Made by a program: the position numbers and the translations under genes
Assembly (NCBI GenBank): GCA_949592205.1
Contig: CATIUR010000004.1
Span: 96,618,337 to 96,682,336 of the forward strand
Direction: 5' to 3'
Length of the DNA stretch: 64,000 nt
DNA from: Helichrysum umbraculigerum
Taxonomy: Eukaryota > Streptophyta > Magnoliopsida > Asterales > Asteraceae
Notes under the pieces: generated by a model
Told to the model about the DNA's origin: nothing
Databases searched by the model: none
The model's input: only the letters and a program-made list of their open reading frames with translations
Shown here: piece by piece, positions 22,403 to 34,897 of the stretch
Numbering within the stretch: the first letter of the stretch is position 1
How the letters are laid out: each line of letters opens with the position of its first letter

Positions 22403-25046
22403 CTAGCCCGCAGGAAATTGGTCGTCAGCGTGAATTCCATTAGCCACACAAACAGTAACAACATTGTAAAACTGCTCGGCTAAACGTTTATTGAACTCAT
22501 TCTTCTGACCAACACGAATCCGATCATCATAGAGTTTTCTTAAATCTTTTTCATGAAAGTTAATCAAACTCATCAAATCATACAGTCTAAACGTTCTTGC
22601 TTCAAATTCCATATACCTCCAACTTCTGGCCACGGTTCCGAATCTGGTACAAAAGTAATAACCGCTTCACCAGTTTGTGAATCGAGTTCCCATTTTACAA
22701 GTCTTCGCAGAAAATAATAAGGAACTGGTTCCAGAGGTATCTCAGTCAAACAGTTAGCTGGTGGATATTGAATTTTAACCATAGGCTTCCTGGTGGCTGG
22801 ATCAATCTTCTTTTTCCACGTATACCGAGTGCCCAACGTCGGTTTCAATTTAGAATATTTCTTCGATAACACTTCTCGACGTAAATTCTGCTGAATAAAC
22901 TCGGCATAATCATTCTCGAACGGATTAATCAATTTAAGCTGAGCTAATCGATTAATCTCTCCTTTTGGCAACGTGCTTAATCGATCAAAACGCATTTTGA
23001 AATACTGAACTCCATCCTCTCTTTTAATCATAAACAAATTTCTTTGACACTTCCAGCTTTTAATAACTCCGGTATAATTTCGACTAACCCGGTAAACTTG
23101 ACATTTAACTGGAATAGGAACAGGATTACGTCCCTTAGGCCACCATTGCTTGTTTCTTTCTTTCTTTGCTTCAGCAGTGTATTTCCTTGGAATATCCATA
23201 GATTCTTGAGCTGCTGAGTCTGGTGCCTGTGTCTCTTGAGCTGGAGTTGCAGCAGAACTTGATTCTCCATGTTGAACTTTAGCAGGCCTCTCATCTTCAC
23301 TTGAATCAGATTCTATAATCGGTGCACCATCGTAAGCTTCCCCAGATTCCTCTTCAATCGAAACATCATCATTCATCTCAAAAACATTATCCGTTTCTTC
23401 CTCAGAGCCAACTCCACTGGCCATTCTCTGAATAAACGATAAGTCAGCGAATGAATAGTCAACAGCCAGCGGTCTCGGTTGCCCTGGAATATCATCAACA
23501 CAAAAGTAATCCAAAACAGAAATATTTTCATTAACATTTTCAAGTACATGGTTGGGGTTTACAGACGCAGGTTCACTTGACTCTAAATTGGGTACCCCAG
23601 ACCCAGACTCCCCCGAGGCAAGTAACCTGCCTTCCAAAACATTAACCCTAAACTTCGTTTCCTCAAGCTCCTTAGATTGAACCTCGATCAGTGCAGACTG
23701 CTCAGCAATCTTTTCATCTTGAGCTTTCATCCTTTGCTGCATCCGCAAGATATCATCCATCATCTTTTGCATGAATGCTGGAGTCGGTTGAATCGCAAAA
23801 TCATCTTGCGGCGACGGGTTAACTGGAGCTCTTGCTGACGAAGAACGACGAACACGACGACTAGGTCGATAAGTTACATCAGCAGAATCATCGTCACCTC
23901 GAGTACGTTTCCCAGTATCCCGAGGAGGAACATACTTACGTCCTTCCCTGATCCGACGCTGAATTCTCAAATATCGGAATGAATCGGTAATCCGGATATT
24001 TTCCATCTCTGAGGGGTGCGGAACTGTACCGTCCGAATGCTCAGGCGTCGGACCACCATCCTGAGGACCTACATTTGCTGTAGCGTCAGAATCAGAACCC
24101 TCAATAGTGTCATGAGATGCTGAATTGTCCGAGTCAACATGCCCAAATTGCTCAATGTTCTCCAAAAGAGCATCCACATGCTCCCCCGCAGCTTGAACAG
24201 GAATGTTCACAAGCGGTTGTTGCGGTTGCTGTGGTGCCGGAATGTCCATATACTGAGGTTCCGGGGGCGGTACGTAATTCTCATCCACAATAGCACCGAA
24301 TAAGGGAACATCCCTTGCTGCCTCAACCCCTTTTTCATAACCTGCACAAACGGTAAAGATCCGACTCATCATCGGTGAAATCTTTAGTTGCTGATCAATA
24401 TCACCCTGTGCCTGAAGATCTGGATGATGGCGATTAATGTGAAGCTGAATGAATCGCGGATATAAGATCCATTTCTGATCCCCGGCGTTTGCATTATCAA
24501 CCATAGCCTTGAATATAAAACCCGAGAAGTTGAACGGCTTGTTGTACACTAACGCTAACATGGCAGAAGCCAGACTTCGGCTCATACCATCCGTTCCACC
24601 TTTCCTATTTCCCAAACAAACAATAATCACGTGCATCAAATATCTTCAAACACGTGTGAGATTCGCTTTCCGATACTGATCAGTGGGAATCCCAGGATAT
24701 CCAATCCTTTGCATAGCCCCCGTAACTAAAATAGGATCAAAACTGACTGGCATATTCGGTTGATCGTTCAGCTGTAAAAGTTCCCGAATACTCTGTCCTG
24801 TAATAGTGATTTCCGTACCAAGAACTGTAGAGACCAGTCGTCGAACGTTGTTATCAGTAACAACATTTGCGTTTCTCCAGAAAGGGTTGATCAGATTTCC
24901 AAAAACCACAGTGTTATCGGAAATGGCGTGGAATACCCTTGAACGTCTCAAAAATGCAATCATCTGACGATACGTTGCAGCTTTATCAGAAGTATCATCA
25001 AGGTAAGCAGCAGTATTATGACGCGCCTCAAATATCAAAGCCATAT
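22403..25046 (-). pseudogene. Copia B 3' gene, intronless homologue of the copia A 3' gene
   Basis: About 880 codons from ATG 25044, which lies two bases after a 3' splice site (TTTTTGCAG). N-terminal domain 24300-25044: F-L-R-R-S-R, N-P-F-W, I-R-E-L-L-Q-L, A-M-L-A-L-V-Y-N-K-P-F-N-F, Y-P-R-F. An in-frame TGA at 24646-24648 sits where related sequence suggests Trp. Then a P/Q-rich linker, an R-rich patch (about 23830-23880), a coiled coil (about 23640-23760), an acidic stretch and the conserved C-terminal domain with DGVQY, N-D-Y-A and R-R-E-V. A one-base frameshift near 22620 shifts the last ~75 codons to another frame. No introns over an interval where copia A has five. Function unknown; no membrane segment. 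Confidence 0.75.
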
Positions 25047-27611
25047 CTGCAAAAACAAAAGCATACAAGATATTCTCGAAAAGCGTTAGAACAAACAAAA
25101 TATACCAAAACTTATCATAAACGAAAGGTTTCATTGATATGTTAAATAAGTACAAAGTTACAGACACACATATCAAATCCTAAACCCTAAACCCTAAAAC
25201 CTAGACCAAAGATCCTGATTAAATAAACACAGCCAAAATCCAAGACAAGGTCAGGGCAAAATCCAAGACAAGGATGGTATCCCACCAGACCAGAAGGCCA
25301 AGATCCAGGATAGTGAAGGAATTCCTCCAGACCAGAAAACCAAGATTCAGGACAAGAAGAGAATCCCACCGGATCATTAGCCAACTGAGACAAAAATGGT
25401 CATATCTAAGTGACCAGATAGTAGCTTTTAGGCGCTTGAACACCAGAAAGCACAAAAGAATTCACGACTGGAAAGTAATCCTTCTAGCCGAGGAGGGGCG
25501 AGTAGTGACACTCTTTGGGCAGAAGCAGTGAACACAGTGTTTCTCATTCAGCGAGGAACTGAAAGAAATCGCCCGCCATTGCTGGACAGAATTTAACAGT
25601 CAGAAAAGCGCAACATTTGATTGGTAACAAAAAAATGTCATTTTTCTGTAAGAGGTGACGTAGCTGATGACGTCGCATGTCAGATAGCGACTTAGTAATG
25701 GACGTCGCAGAAAATCAGAATAATAACAAAAGCGACGTAGTCCCTGACGTCGCACAAAATTTGAGCGACGTTAAAGGGGACGTCGCATTTTGCTATTAAT
25801 TGTGAATTTAATCACATTATCAAAATGGTGCGACGTAGAATAAGACGTCGCTCGGGACGTCGCAGAAAATGCGACGGCGCATACAATTAAATGATAATGC
25901 GACGTAGGCTACGACGTCGCAGCCGACGTCGCACTGATGAACATTCAAGCGCAAACCCAGAAACCCTAAGATTCGAAATTTGGGGTTTTTCAAAATCAAA
26001 CGCACTACACGGTGCGGCAACGTATGGTGATCACGAAAACATAAATTATACGACGTTTAGATCACGATTACATAACTAATTTAACCCAAACCGAGAACCC
26101 TAAAACCCGCAATATACATTTAACGATTAAAGCAAAAATACACGGTGAAAAATGGTAAGATTGGTACCTAAGTGTGCGGAATAACGAGTAGAACAAGACT
26201 ACGTGAATGGATCGTAAAGAAAACGGCTACAAATCACAAAGATGCTCGAAAAAGTGCTACGTCGCAAATCGCCAGAGGGTACGTCGCAGGCTACGTCGCA
26301 GGAGAATAGTGAATAGTGTGACGTGTTACGTCGCGGTTGAGACTATATATAGTCTAACCATATGTGTGACGTAGACTGGGACGTCGCAAGCGACGGCGAG
26401 AGGGACGTCGCGTAGAGTAGTTAGGATGTGATTTGAGTCGATTTTGAATTTTTCAAAAAACCGTTTTCTCGAATATCCAAATGACTCGTGACTTGGGGAA
26501 AATAACGTAGAATAAAATAAAACAAAACAAGAAAATAAAATAAAAAGTAAAATTTTTTTTTGGTATTTTCTTTAATATCTAAAAAAGTAAAAATAAAACA
26601 GAATAAAATTACTAACACTCTATTTTTTGGTGACGGAGTTGTTTTATCTGATTAGGGATCATATCAGAATAACATGCAATTATTAGGAATAGTAAGTGTT
26701 ATTTCGATCATCAGTATATTTGACCACTTTAAATTTACGTGGCACATTTAAAACACCTTTTATAAAAATTATTTCAAGACGATTATTGGTACTGTTTGTC
26801 CACCTAAACATGTTACATCCGTATTTGAAAGCTAACCTTTATTGTTAGTATGAATATTAATTTTGTGAAACCTATTATATGATATACTGATAAACTTCAG
26901 TAAAACAAACAATGCATATTCACACAAGGTAGAGATTACAAGACCAAGTGAATCTCGGTTTTCTTGTAACATACACTTGATATTTATATTTAGGCATACA
27001 TCAAACCGACTATGAAGATACTAGTGGCCCCAGATCTGTACATAGTACAACAGAGGGTCCCTTAGTATGAACATAACAAGTTTGAGACTATTTTCATAAC
27101 TAATGGATTCAGGTCTGTACGTGAGTACAACAATAGTCACCATTAGTTAGGCGAATAATCATATTATTACTATATGCCAACTTTACATTTACATAATAAT
27201 TATGACAGTGTATGACAGTACTTTCATTTATCAATTAAGACATATGTCATACATCATATAACATTTTTCACAAAGTAATAGACAAGTTTCAATATTACTT
27301 CTTACTCACTCACAAACCGGTGTGTATCATGTCTATCAATACATCGTGTAATGAAGACAATTTAGATAAAAACTGTTTTAAGTGTGTCATATAAACCTAC
27401 AGACACATCCAAGATAAACCTTAAAATTCCATTTTGTGCATGTCACCCGATGTACTATCATATCCCAAGTTGTTTACAGACACAACTTCAACGTCTATTT
27501 TAAAAATGTTGCAACCTTGCGTTTTCTTTAATACTAAAGAGTATAAAGAGTGGCTGTTGCGATTTTTTTTTTTTTTAATGAATTTGAAAACTTAAAAATC
27601 CAAGTCACAAA
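25047..27611 (-). other. Copia B noncoding spacer between pol and the 3' gene
   Basis: Contains a short imperfect direct repeat (25232-25375, units with CCAAGATCCAGGA), ACGTCGC arrays (25658-25935 and 26255-26415), an A/T-rich stretch, a pair of CTGTAC/GTAC hairpin motifs (27036-27053, 27115-27133) and T14 at 27563-27576. Blocks from about 26640 to 27480 are collinear with the copia A spacer. Two and a half CCCTAAA units at 25179-25199 are too few to mean anything. No protein recognised. Confidence 0.65.
25658..25935. repeat. Copia B spacer motif array (GCGACGT/ACGTCGC)
   Basis: Roughly fourteen half-sites, several as the full palindrome GACGTC or GCGACGTCGC. A second group lies at 26255-26415. 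Same motif as the B LTR and leader arrays. Confidence 0.75.
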
Positions 27612-30600
27612 TCAATTCTTTGACTGAAAGAACCTTAAACCTATCAGATTGACCAGTTCAATAAAACGTGATCGCAAAAAGGCTTTTGTGAAAAGGTCCG
27701 CACACTGCTTAAGGGTTTCTATATGTACGACATCTATAAGGTGTTTCTCAAAGCAATCCCGTATAAAGTGGAACCTAAGTTCGATATGTTTGGTCTTAGA
27801 ATGCTATACGGGATTGTGTGTGATAGATATAGCAGCTGTATTATCAATGTAAATAGGATTCATAGAGAGATTGAACCCGTAATCGCGCAGCTGATGCTGA
27901 ATCCAGAGAACTTGAGAACAGCAACTTGCAGCAGCAACATACTTGGCTTCAGCTGTGGAAATAGCAACCGCAGTCTGCTTTTTGCACTGCCAAGAAACTA
28001 AGCGCGATCTAAGGAACTGACATCCTCCAGTAGTTGACTTCATATCTACCTTGCAGCCACCAAGATCCGAATCCGAATAGGCAGTTAACTCAAAGTTTTT
28101 CTCGTTTGAATACCATAGACCCAGAGATGGCCTAAAAGCGAGATATCCAAAAATGGTGCCTTCATATGAGACACCTTCGGATTTGCTTGAAATTGAGGGC
28201 AGAGTGAAACGGCAAACACTATATCTGGTCTTGAGGCAGTCAGATACATGAGAGAGCCTATCATTGAGCGATAGTCTTTCTCCTTGCAATCTTCATCGTC
28301 CTCATTAGGTCCAAGATTGTGTTTCACTTCAATTGGAGTGCCGTAGTGTTTACAATCGAGCAATTCATACCGCTTCAACATGTCAGTGACATATTTTGAC
28401 TGGTGTATATAAATTCCATTGTCAGATTGCTCAACCTGTAGTCCCAGAAAGAACGTGAGTTCCCCCATAGCACTCATTTCAAACTCAGATTTCATCAGTC
28501 TTTCAAAATCCTTGCACAACTGATCATTAGTTGATCCAAAAATTATGTCGTTCACATAGACCTGCACAAGTAATAAATCCGCTCCTTCCCGTTTGATGAA
28601 AAGCGTGCTATCAATCTGTCCTCTATCAAAACCATTCTTCAGCAAGTACTTGGCAAGTCTCTCATACCAAAGTCGAGGAGATTGATGAAGACCATACAAA
28701 GCTTTCTTCAGCTTGCAAACATGATTAGGATGCTTTGGATCTTCAAAACTAGGAGGCTGACACACATAAATCACTGCGTCGACATCTCCGTATAGAAAGG
28801 CACACTTCACGTCAAGTTGATACACACGGAATCCTTTAAAAGAAGCATAGGCTAGAAAAATTCTAATAGATTCCAAACGAGCGACATGAGCGAAAACTTC
28901 ATCATAGTCAATACCTTCTAGTTGACTATATCCTTGAACTACCAGACGGGCTTTATTTCGAATAACCGCCCCACGATCATCCATTTTGTTACGGTAAACC
29001 CAACGAGTACCCGTCAAATGAGCACCCTTGGGTAGAGGAACAATTTCCCAAACATTCATCTTGTTTATTTGCTGTAGTTCCTCCTGCATAGCCTCGACCC
29101 AAGATGGATCTTTTAAGGCTTGTTCAATCTTTTTAGGTTCGATTTGAGACAAATGACATGAATCGATGTGAGCTATAAGTCCCAAAAGCTGCTGAGCTGA
29201 AGTCTGATTTGCTTGTTGTCGTGTTTGAACAGATGCATGAGGATCACCAATGTTATTATCAATGGGGTGATCCTTATGTATACGAGTTTCTGGTATGGCA
29301 GTTGGCACAACGTCCACACCCAGATTGTTCAAATCTCCCTCAGTTTCGGGAGTTGCAGCAGACTCAGGAAAGGCTAACTCTTCTTCTTCCCCTTCATGTT
29401 CAGAAGTATATAAGTGAGAGTAGGCCATTGTTTCTTCCACTTCATCTTCTTCTTGAGGTTCCTCTAAAGGAGGCATGTTAGGATCATATGGAAGCTCCTT
29501 TGTGTAGTTATAAACTGTTTTAGAAGGAGCAGTCGAAGATGGTGGAGTAGGAGATGGTGTAGGTGTAGATGGTGGTGATTTGGTTGTTGTTTGTGGTTGT
29601 GTGGGTGTTGTTTGTGGAGGTGTAGGATTAGTTGGTGGAGGTGCGGGTGTTGCATTGGGAGATGGGTCGGATGGTTTATTATTAACAGGTGTATCTTGAG
29701 TAAGATCAAGTCCATGAAGTATAGATACTAATTCTTCCGTATCATCCTCTTCCGGAATATTGAAAGAGTTGAAGAGGTTTCCATAGTTGAAAAACCAATC
29801 CGGACCCGTTCCTTGAGGAGGTTCCGTATACCTTAAACATTTCACCTCAAACTGTTCCTCAATCTGATTCGTTGATTTGTTGAAGACTCTTTTGTTCGGA
29901 GAGTTGACTGAATATCCAAGAAAAATCCCTTCAACAGCTTTATCACCAAACTTAGAGACCTTATCTTTTGTAATCATGATCATGCAAGGACACCTAAATG
30001 GTTCTAGAAACTGCAGATTTGGCTTACGGTTATTGAAAAGTTCATAACACGTTTTGTTCTTTTTCTTAACCGTGAGCACTCTGTTGAGAACATAACAGGC
30101 AGTATTAACTGCCTCAGCCCAGAAGATGATTGGTAACTTGGAGTCAGCTAACATAGTCCGAGCTGTCTCGATGATTGTCCTGTTCTTCCTTTCTGCAACT
30201 CCATTATGTTGTGGAGTCCTTGGAGCACTGAATTGATGCTCAATACCTCTTGTTGCACAAAACAATTCGAGAGTTGAGTTCTTGAATTCAGTTCCATTGT
30301 CGCTTCGTATCCTTTTCACCTTCAAGTTGCACAGATTTGCCAACTTATCCAACAAATACACCAGAATATCAAGAGTCTCCCCCTTTGAGGTCAAAAAATA
30401 AACCCACGAAAACCTTGAGTAGTCATCAGTAACTACCAAGCAGTAAGACCGACCACCAATGCTCTTTGTAGAGACTGAACCGAAAAGATCCATATGCAGT
30501 AATTCCAATGGTGTAGTAATGGAATTCACCTGCTTAGACTTATGGGACTTCTTACGTAGCTTTCCTTTTTGGCAAGAGATACAATCATCCTTTAGAGCAA

Positions 30601-31135
30601 ATGACTGTTTTGGAACTCCTAGCACTAGGTCATTTTTAGTCAAGAAATTCATTTTTCGGAAATGAATGTGTCCCATTCGTCTCTGCCAAAGCAGTGAATC
30701 CTTTTCAGAAGCCTTAGACAAGAGACACGTATACTCGTTCGAGGTCTCAACAGTTCTCATGTAAAGAATGTATGTGTCATTCTTTCTTGGTGCTCTCAGT
30801 AACACCCATTCTTCCGGAATGACATACCCAGGCTTCAGTATCACGCACTCTGTCTTTGTGAACGCAGAGGTATAATCCTTATCACAGACCTGTGAAACAC
30901 TTAGCAAGTTGTGCGTAAGCTGTTCCACATAGTTCACATTTTCAAAACTAACATTGCCGTTAGTTAGCGTTCCTCTTCCAGAAATGGTTCCTCCAGTATC
31001 TCCAGCAAAGGCAACATATCCTCCTGCGTATGGTTTAATATCCACAAGAAGAGATACATCGCCTGTCATATGTCGCGAGCAGCCGCTATCCAAATACCAT
31101 TCACTATCTTTAACACGTTCTGACTGCTGCAACAC
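27612..31135 (-). pseudogene. Copia B pol: protease, integrase, RT, RNase H
   Basis: 1016 codons stay open from 31135 to 28085: protease DSGCSRHMTG, zinc-binding H..H..C..C, integrase D-D-E (HMDLFG, RSDNGTEF, NGVAERKN), a P/T-rich linker (about 29470-29690), RT with Q-L-D-V-K. The YxDD box reads YVND (28547-28558), losing one catalytic Asp. After S-R-P-D a frameshift near 28150 moves RNase H into another frame (27804-28289: T-G-G-C-Q-F-L, E-A-K-Y where E-A-E-Y is usual). A TAG at 27804-27806 is followed by the rest of RNase H to TGA 27612. The pol frame differs from gag, with TTGTGTGTTGCAG directly upstream of the protease. Confidence 0.9.
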
Positions 31136-31150
31136 ACAAACGAAAGGAGA

Positions 31151-33921
31151 TTAGTGAGAAACGGTGACCCAAGCCTTTACAGACTTAGGTCGACCGTGGT
31201 CATCAACAATAAGCACGTCAGATAGGATTTTATTTTTAAACAAATTAGAATTTTTATCTGATGTGTTATTGTTGACGACTGAAGAGTCAACATCAGACTC
31301 TTTTCATTTCCAAACTTTAGAAGGTTCGGAATTGATATTAGAAGTAATGTTGGGCTTTTGAATTGGCAAAGATTTTTGCTCAACATTACTTGGCTTCAAA
31401 ACAGGCTTGGGAGAGTTTGAGTAACGCCTAGGTGGAGAAAAAGAATTTCTATAAACAGATGTCCTAGGCATCTCTCTCCCATAGCGCTGATTTGACAGCT
31501 TTGGATATTCACGAATTAAATGTCCTTGTTTCTTGCAGTAGAAACAAGAACGAGTCTCAACAAACGGTTGAGGCTGAGGAATTACCACAGGAGATGGAGA
31601 AACATTTCTAGAACATGAACATTGCGTACATGTCTTAGAAAGTGTTTGTTTTGGTTGAGAGGTTGAAGTTGAAGATTTATCATACGAAACTCTTTCATTT
31701 ACTATTTTGTGTTGCAAAATCTTTGCAGGTGACTGTAAAGTTTGTTGTTTCGAATTTAAAACCTTGGCTTTTCCCTTATTTGGTTGAACCTTAATTTCAG
31801 GTTCAACCTTTGAAATCACTTTTTCAGGTTTAGCTTCAACTTTCTTAACCTCAGGATACTCCTGATCCGTAATGTCCTCAATCTCAACAATCTCCTCAAA
31901 ACATATTGGAGATTCATTCTTTACCTCAACACTCTCCTCAACACTAACAGGAGATTCATTCACAGACTTAACAAACCTTGGCAAGGGGTACTCTGGCCGC
32001 TTGGTTTTCTCCTTTGCCGGTTTGTTGTGTTTGGTCTCTTTAGCATCTTTAGCTTTTATACCGTAAAGCTTTGACCAATCAACTGGAATCTCTTCAAAGC
32101 CTTCCTTAACAGGCAGGGGACAGTGAGTAGTAGGAGGAGGGACTGAGTGGTATCCCAATCCCTCATTCTTTTTCCCTCTAGTTCCATGCTTGCTAAGAAT
32201 TTCATTAAAGACAACCGTTGAGGAATTTGAACCTAAGATTTTACTCTTATAATTCTCATACTCATTTTTTAAATCTGTAAGTTCTTTCTTTAGTAGTTCA
32301 ATTTCAACAAGATAGCTTTTAATGGCATCTTCTTGACTAAAAACCTTAGATTTATATTTCTGAGTATCTAACCGATGAGCCTCAAGATGTTTTTCATAAA
32401 GTTTCTCATTAGCTTTTAAAAAATTATTTGACTCGGTTAGTTTTTCACTCTTTTTCCTCAAGTCTACGGTGTCTTTCTGATATGCCTTTAGAGATTCAGT
32501 TAAATTAATGCATGAGATACAATTTAACGGTTCATCAGGTACCTCATTCACAATGTGAGCCATCAAACACTGTTGGTATTGCTGGGAGACAGCCGTCCAA
32601 TCCTGACTTGTGGGCTCGAAAACAATCAGGGCATTATCAGCAAGCCCTTTCTTGGTAACTTCCATTTCTTTGGTCTTTGGAGGAGTAGAAGGTGTTGTGA
32701 ATCCCGATGCTGGCATTTTGGGTTTCTCGCATTCCCTGGCGAAGTGACCCAAGTTTTGACAATTGTAACACCGGACCTTACTCTTGTTAAATCCGAAGCC
32801 AGTCTTCCCGTCACCTTCCAAGCTTTTACGCCCTGTTCTCTGCAAAAACTTTTGAATTCTTCTGGTGATCATTGCCACATTCCAAGTTAGATCCATTTGC
32901 TCCAGATCATCTTCATCAAGCTGAGCATAGTCTTCCTTAGTCAACTCCAAAGTAAGATTCGGTTGAGTAACCAAATCCTTCTATGAGCTTAAGAAAGCTG
33001 TGTAAATGGCAGCTTGCTCCTGAATAGCAGGTGAGACTTGAACCTGTTGTTGATTTGAAGAAGGTCCAGACATGAAAACAGAATGAATCCCATCGTAAGA
33101 AGAAGAAGAGGTTGATGATGCATTTGTATTTGTCACGAAGGCGACTCCAGATCCATAAGTCTTTCCAGAGTTAAGTTGAACACCATACACACTAGGATTC
33201 TGAACAGCAGCACCAGACCTTGTTTCTTTCTTCTTAATCTCCATCGCGTGAGCTTGAAGATCCCCTATCAAAGTATCCAAAGACATGTTTGCAAGTTCTT
33301 CATTTTCTTTTAAAAATTGAACTTTAACATCCCAAGAACTCGGCAACACATCCAGTAGCTTCTTATTGACTTCAATTGGAGGAAAAGTATAACCCCTTCA
33401 AACAACTCACCAACTAACCGTGAGTACCTAGTGAATAAAGAAGTTGTGTCTTCATCAGGAAGGATGTAAAAGATATCGTACTGTTTCTTAATTAGTTCGA
33501 GCTTGGCTTCCTTATATTTATCATTTCCTCCACAACGAGTTTCAATTGCCTTCCATAAATCAAATGCTGTTTCATGAGTTCTGAAAAGCCATAGAACATC
33601 TTTGGTTAAACACATTTTAATCATCGAAAATGACTTTCTCTCAGTATCAAAATTTTTCTTCTCCTCGGGAGTCATAGCTTTGTAAGTCTTAGCAGGACGA
33701 ATACCACGGTATTCCCCTTCAGCTAATGGAGGTACATAACGCTCACGTAATGGTCCCCATAATTCTGGACAGTGAAAGTCAATGTATTGTTCAACACGAT
33801 CTCTCCAGTATACATAATCCATATCAGCTGTAAATAGTGGAGGTTTATTGCTTGAACCAATATCATTACTTTGCTTTATCATCTCCCTAAGTCCTCTAAT
33901 GTCCTCTTTATCAGCGGCCAT
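31151..33921 (-). pseudogene. Copia B gag, long Sirevirus-type, broken
   Basis: ATG at 33921 (M-A-A-D-K). Capsid domain with V-Y-W-R-D-R and F-D-L-W-K-A-I. A one-base frameshift near 33385; TAG at 32981-32983 and TGA at 31304-31306 interrupt the following frame, which then runs to TAA 31151. Zinc knuckle 1 CYNCQNLGHFAREC is intact (near 32720-32765). Zinc knuckle 2 reads CFYCKKQGHLIREY, the last Cys replaced by Tyr. A long coiled coil lies at about 32230-32500. Layout matches copia A gag. Confidence 0.85.
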
Positions 33922-34474
33922 TTTAATTATTTAAACGAAAAACAAGTCTTCTGATATTAGCGACGTTGAGGGTAACGTCGCACCAATAGTATGCGACGGC
34001 GAGAGTGACGTCGCAAAAGGCAAAGGATTCAATTAAGAATCAGAAGTGAGCGACGTTGAGTGTCACGTCGTAGAGGACGTCACAGAATCACACTACGTCG
34101 CAACAAGACGTCGCAACGCAATGTCGCAGGACTAATTAAAGTCAAAATAACGACGTCGCAGGTAACGTCGCAACTTTACGTCGCAAAGACTAGTTAAAGT
34201 CAAAATCAGTAACGTCGCAAGCGACGTCGCAGCTGAGGTCGCAGGTAACGTCGCAAAACGCGCTAAGCAGCGGCCACAAACCCTAAAAAACGAAGATTTT
34301 AACCCTAAACGAAATCCGAGAACGAAGGTCGACGAAAACCTTCAAATTTCCCAGTAATACTGATCGAAAACCTGTAAAAACACAAAACAAACGTGATAAA
34401 CACGAAAACACACGAATATCACGTCCTTTTAAATCCCCAAACTCGATCCGTTAAGCCAAAAACGAGCACTTTCT
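33922..34474 (-). other. Copia B 5' leader with ACGTCGC array
   Basis: 33958-34262 carries about twenty GCGACGT/ACGTCGC half-sites, many palindromic. It lies between PBS and gag, at the same position as the ACTCGC array in copia A. Confidence 0.8.
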
Positions 34475-34486
34475 GCTCTGATACCA
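34475..34486 (-). promoter_or_regulatory. Copia B primer binding site, initiator tRNA-Met
   Basis: Minus strand TGGTATCAGAGC, two bases from the LTR. Confidence 0.95.
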
Positions 34487-34488
34487 GT

Positions 34489-34897
34489 TGTTTGTCCCTA
34501 ACCTTGGATCTATACGAACCGAATCAATCAATTGATGGCGGAAACAACAATTGACTAATCACACAATCACACGAATAATCAATACGCAATGAATACGAAC
34601 CAAAACGTTTGTATATTGAATTATAATTGATCAGATTACAGGGATTTCGACAAATGACGTTTAGGGTTTCGTCAACCCTAAACAGAAAACGTAAAAACGT
34701 TTTTATACAAAAACCAGCACCTGCGACGTCGCACACGACGTCGCAGGCCCAAGCCCATGCGACGTTGACTACGTCGCAGGCCCAAAACCTGACGTCGCAC
34801 CTGCGACGTTACAGACAACGTCGCAGGAATCAGGAATTCTAATTCTAATTACAAACTACGAGCTAGACCAACTGACAGACACAAACATGTACCAACA
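34489..34897 (-). repeat. Copia B 5' LTR (promoter copy)
   Basis: 409 bp, paired with 21948-22356. On the minus strand the ACGTCGC array (34722-34832) is followed within 15 bp by a TATAAAAA box (34700-34707). Confidence 0.95.
34700..34707 (-). promoter_or_regulatory. Copia B TATA box with adjacent ACGTCGC array
   Basis: Minus strand TATAAAAA; palindromic array directly upstream at 34722-34832, including GCGACGTCGC. GACGTC is also a plant bZIP-type core. Confidence 0.65.

Larger units (their letters stand above)
21948..34897 (-). mobile_element. Copia B: Sirevirus-like Ty1/copia retrotransposon with an intronless 3' gene
   Basis: Two 409-bp LTRs (21948-22356, 34489-34897), TSD GGCTC at 21943-21947 and 34898-34902. 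Order on the minus strand: 5' LTR, Met PBS, leader, gag, pol, spacer, 3' gene, PPT, 3' LTR. By eye about four LTR differences (1%). Lesions: gag frameshift near 33385, TAG 32981, TGA 31304; RT YVDD changed to YVND; frameshift near 28150 and TAG 27804 in RNase H; TGA 24646 and a frameshift near 22620 in the 3' gene. Same architecture as copia A but diverged; the LTRs share little sequence. Confidence 0.95.

Noticed and set aside
25179..25199. Telomere-like CCCTAAA units
   Set aside because: Only about two and a half units inside copia B; chance or minor interstitial sequence.
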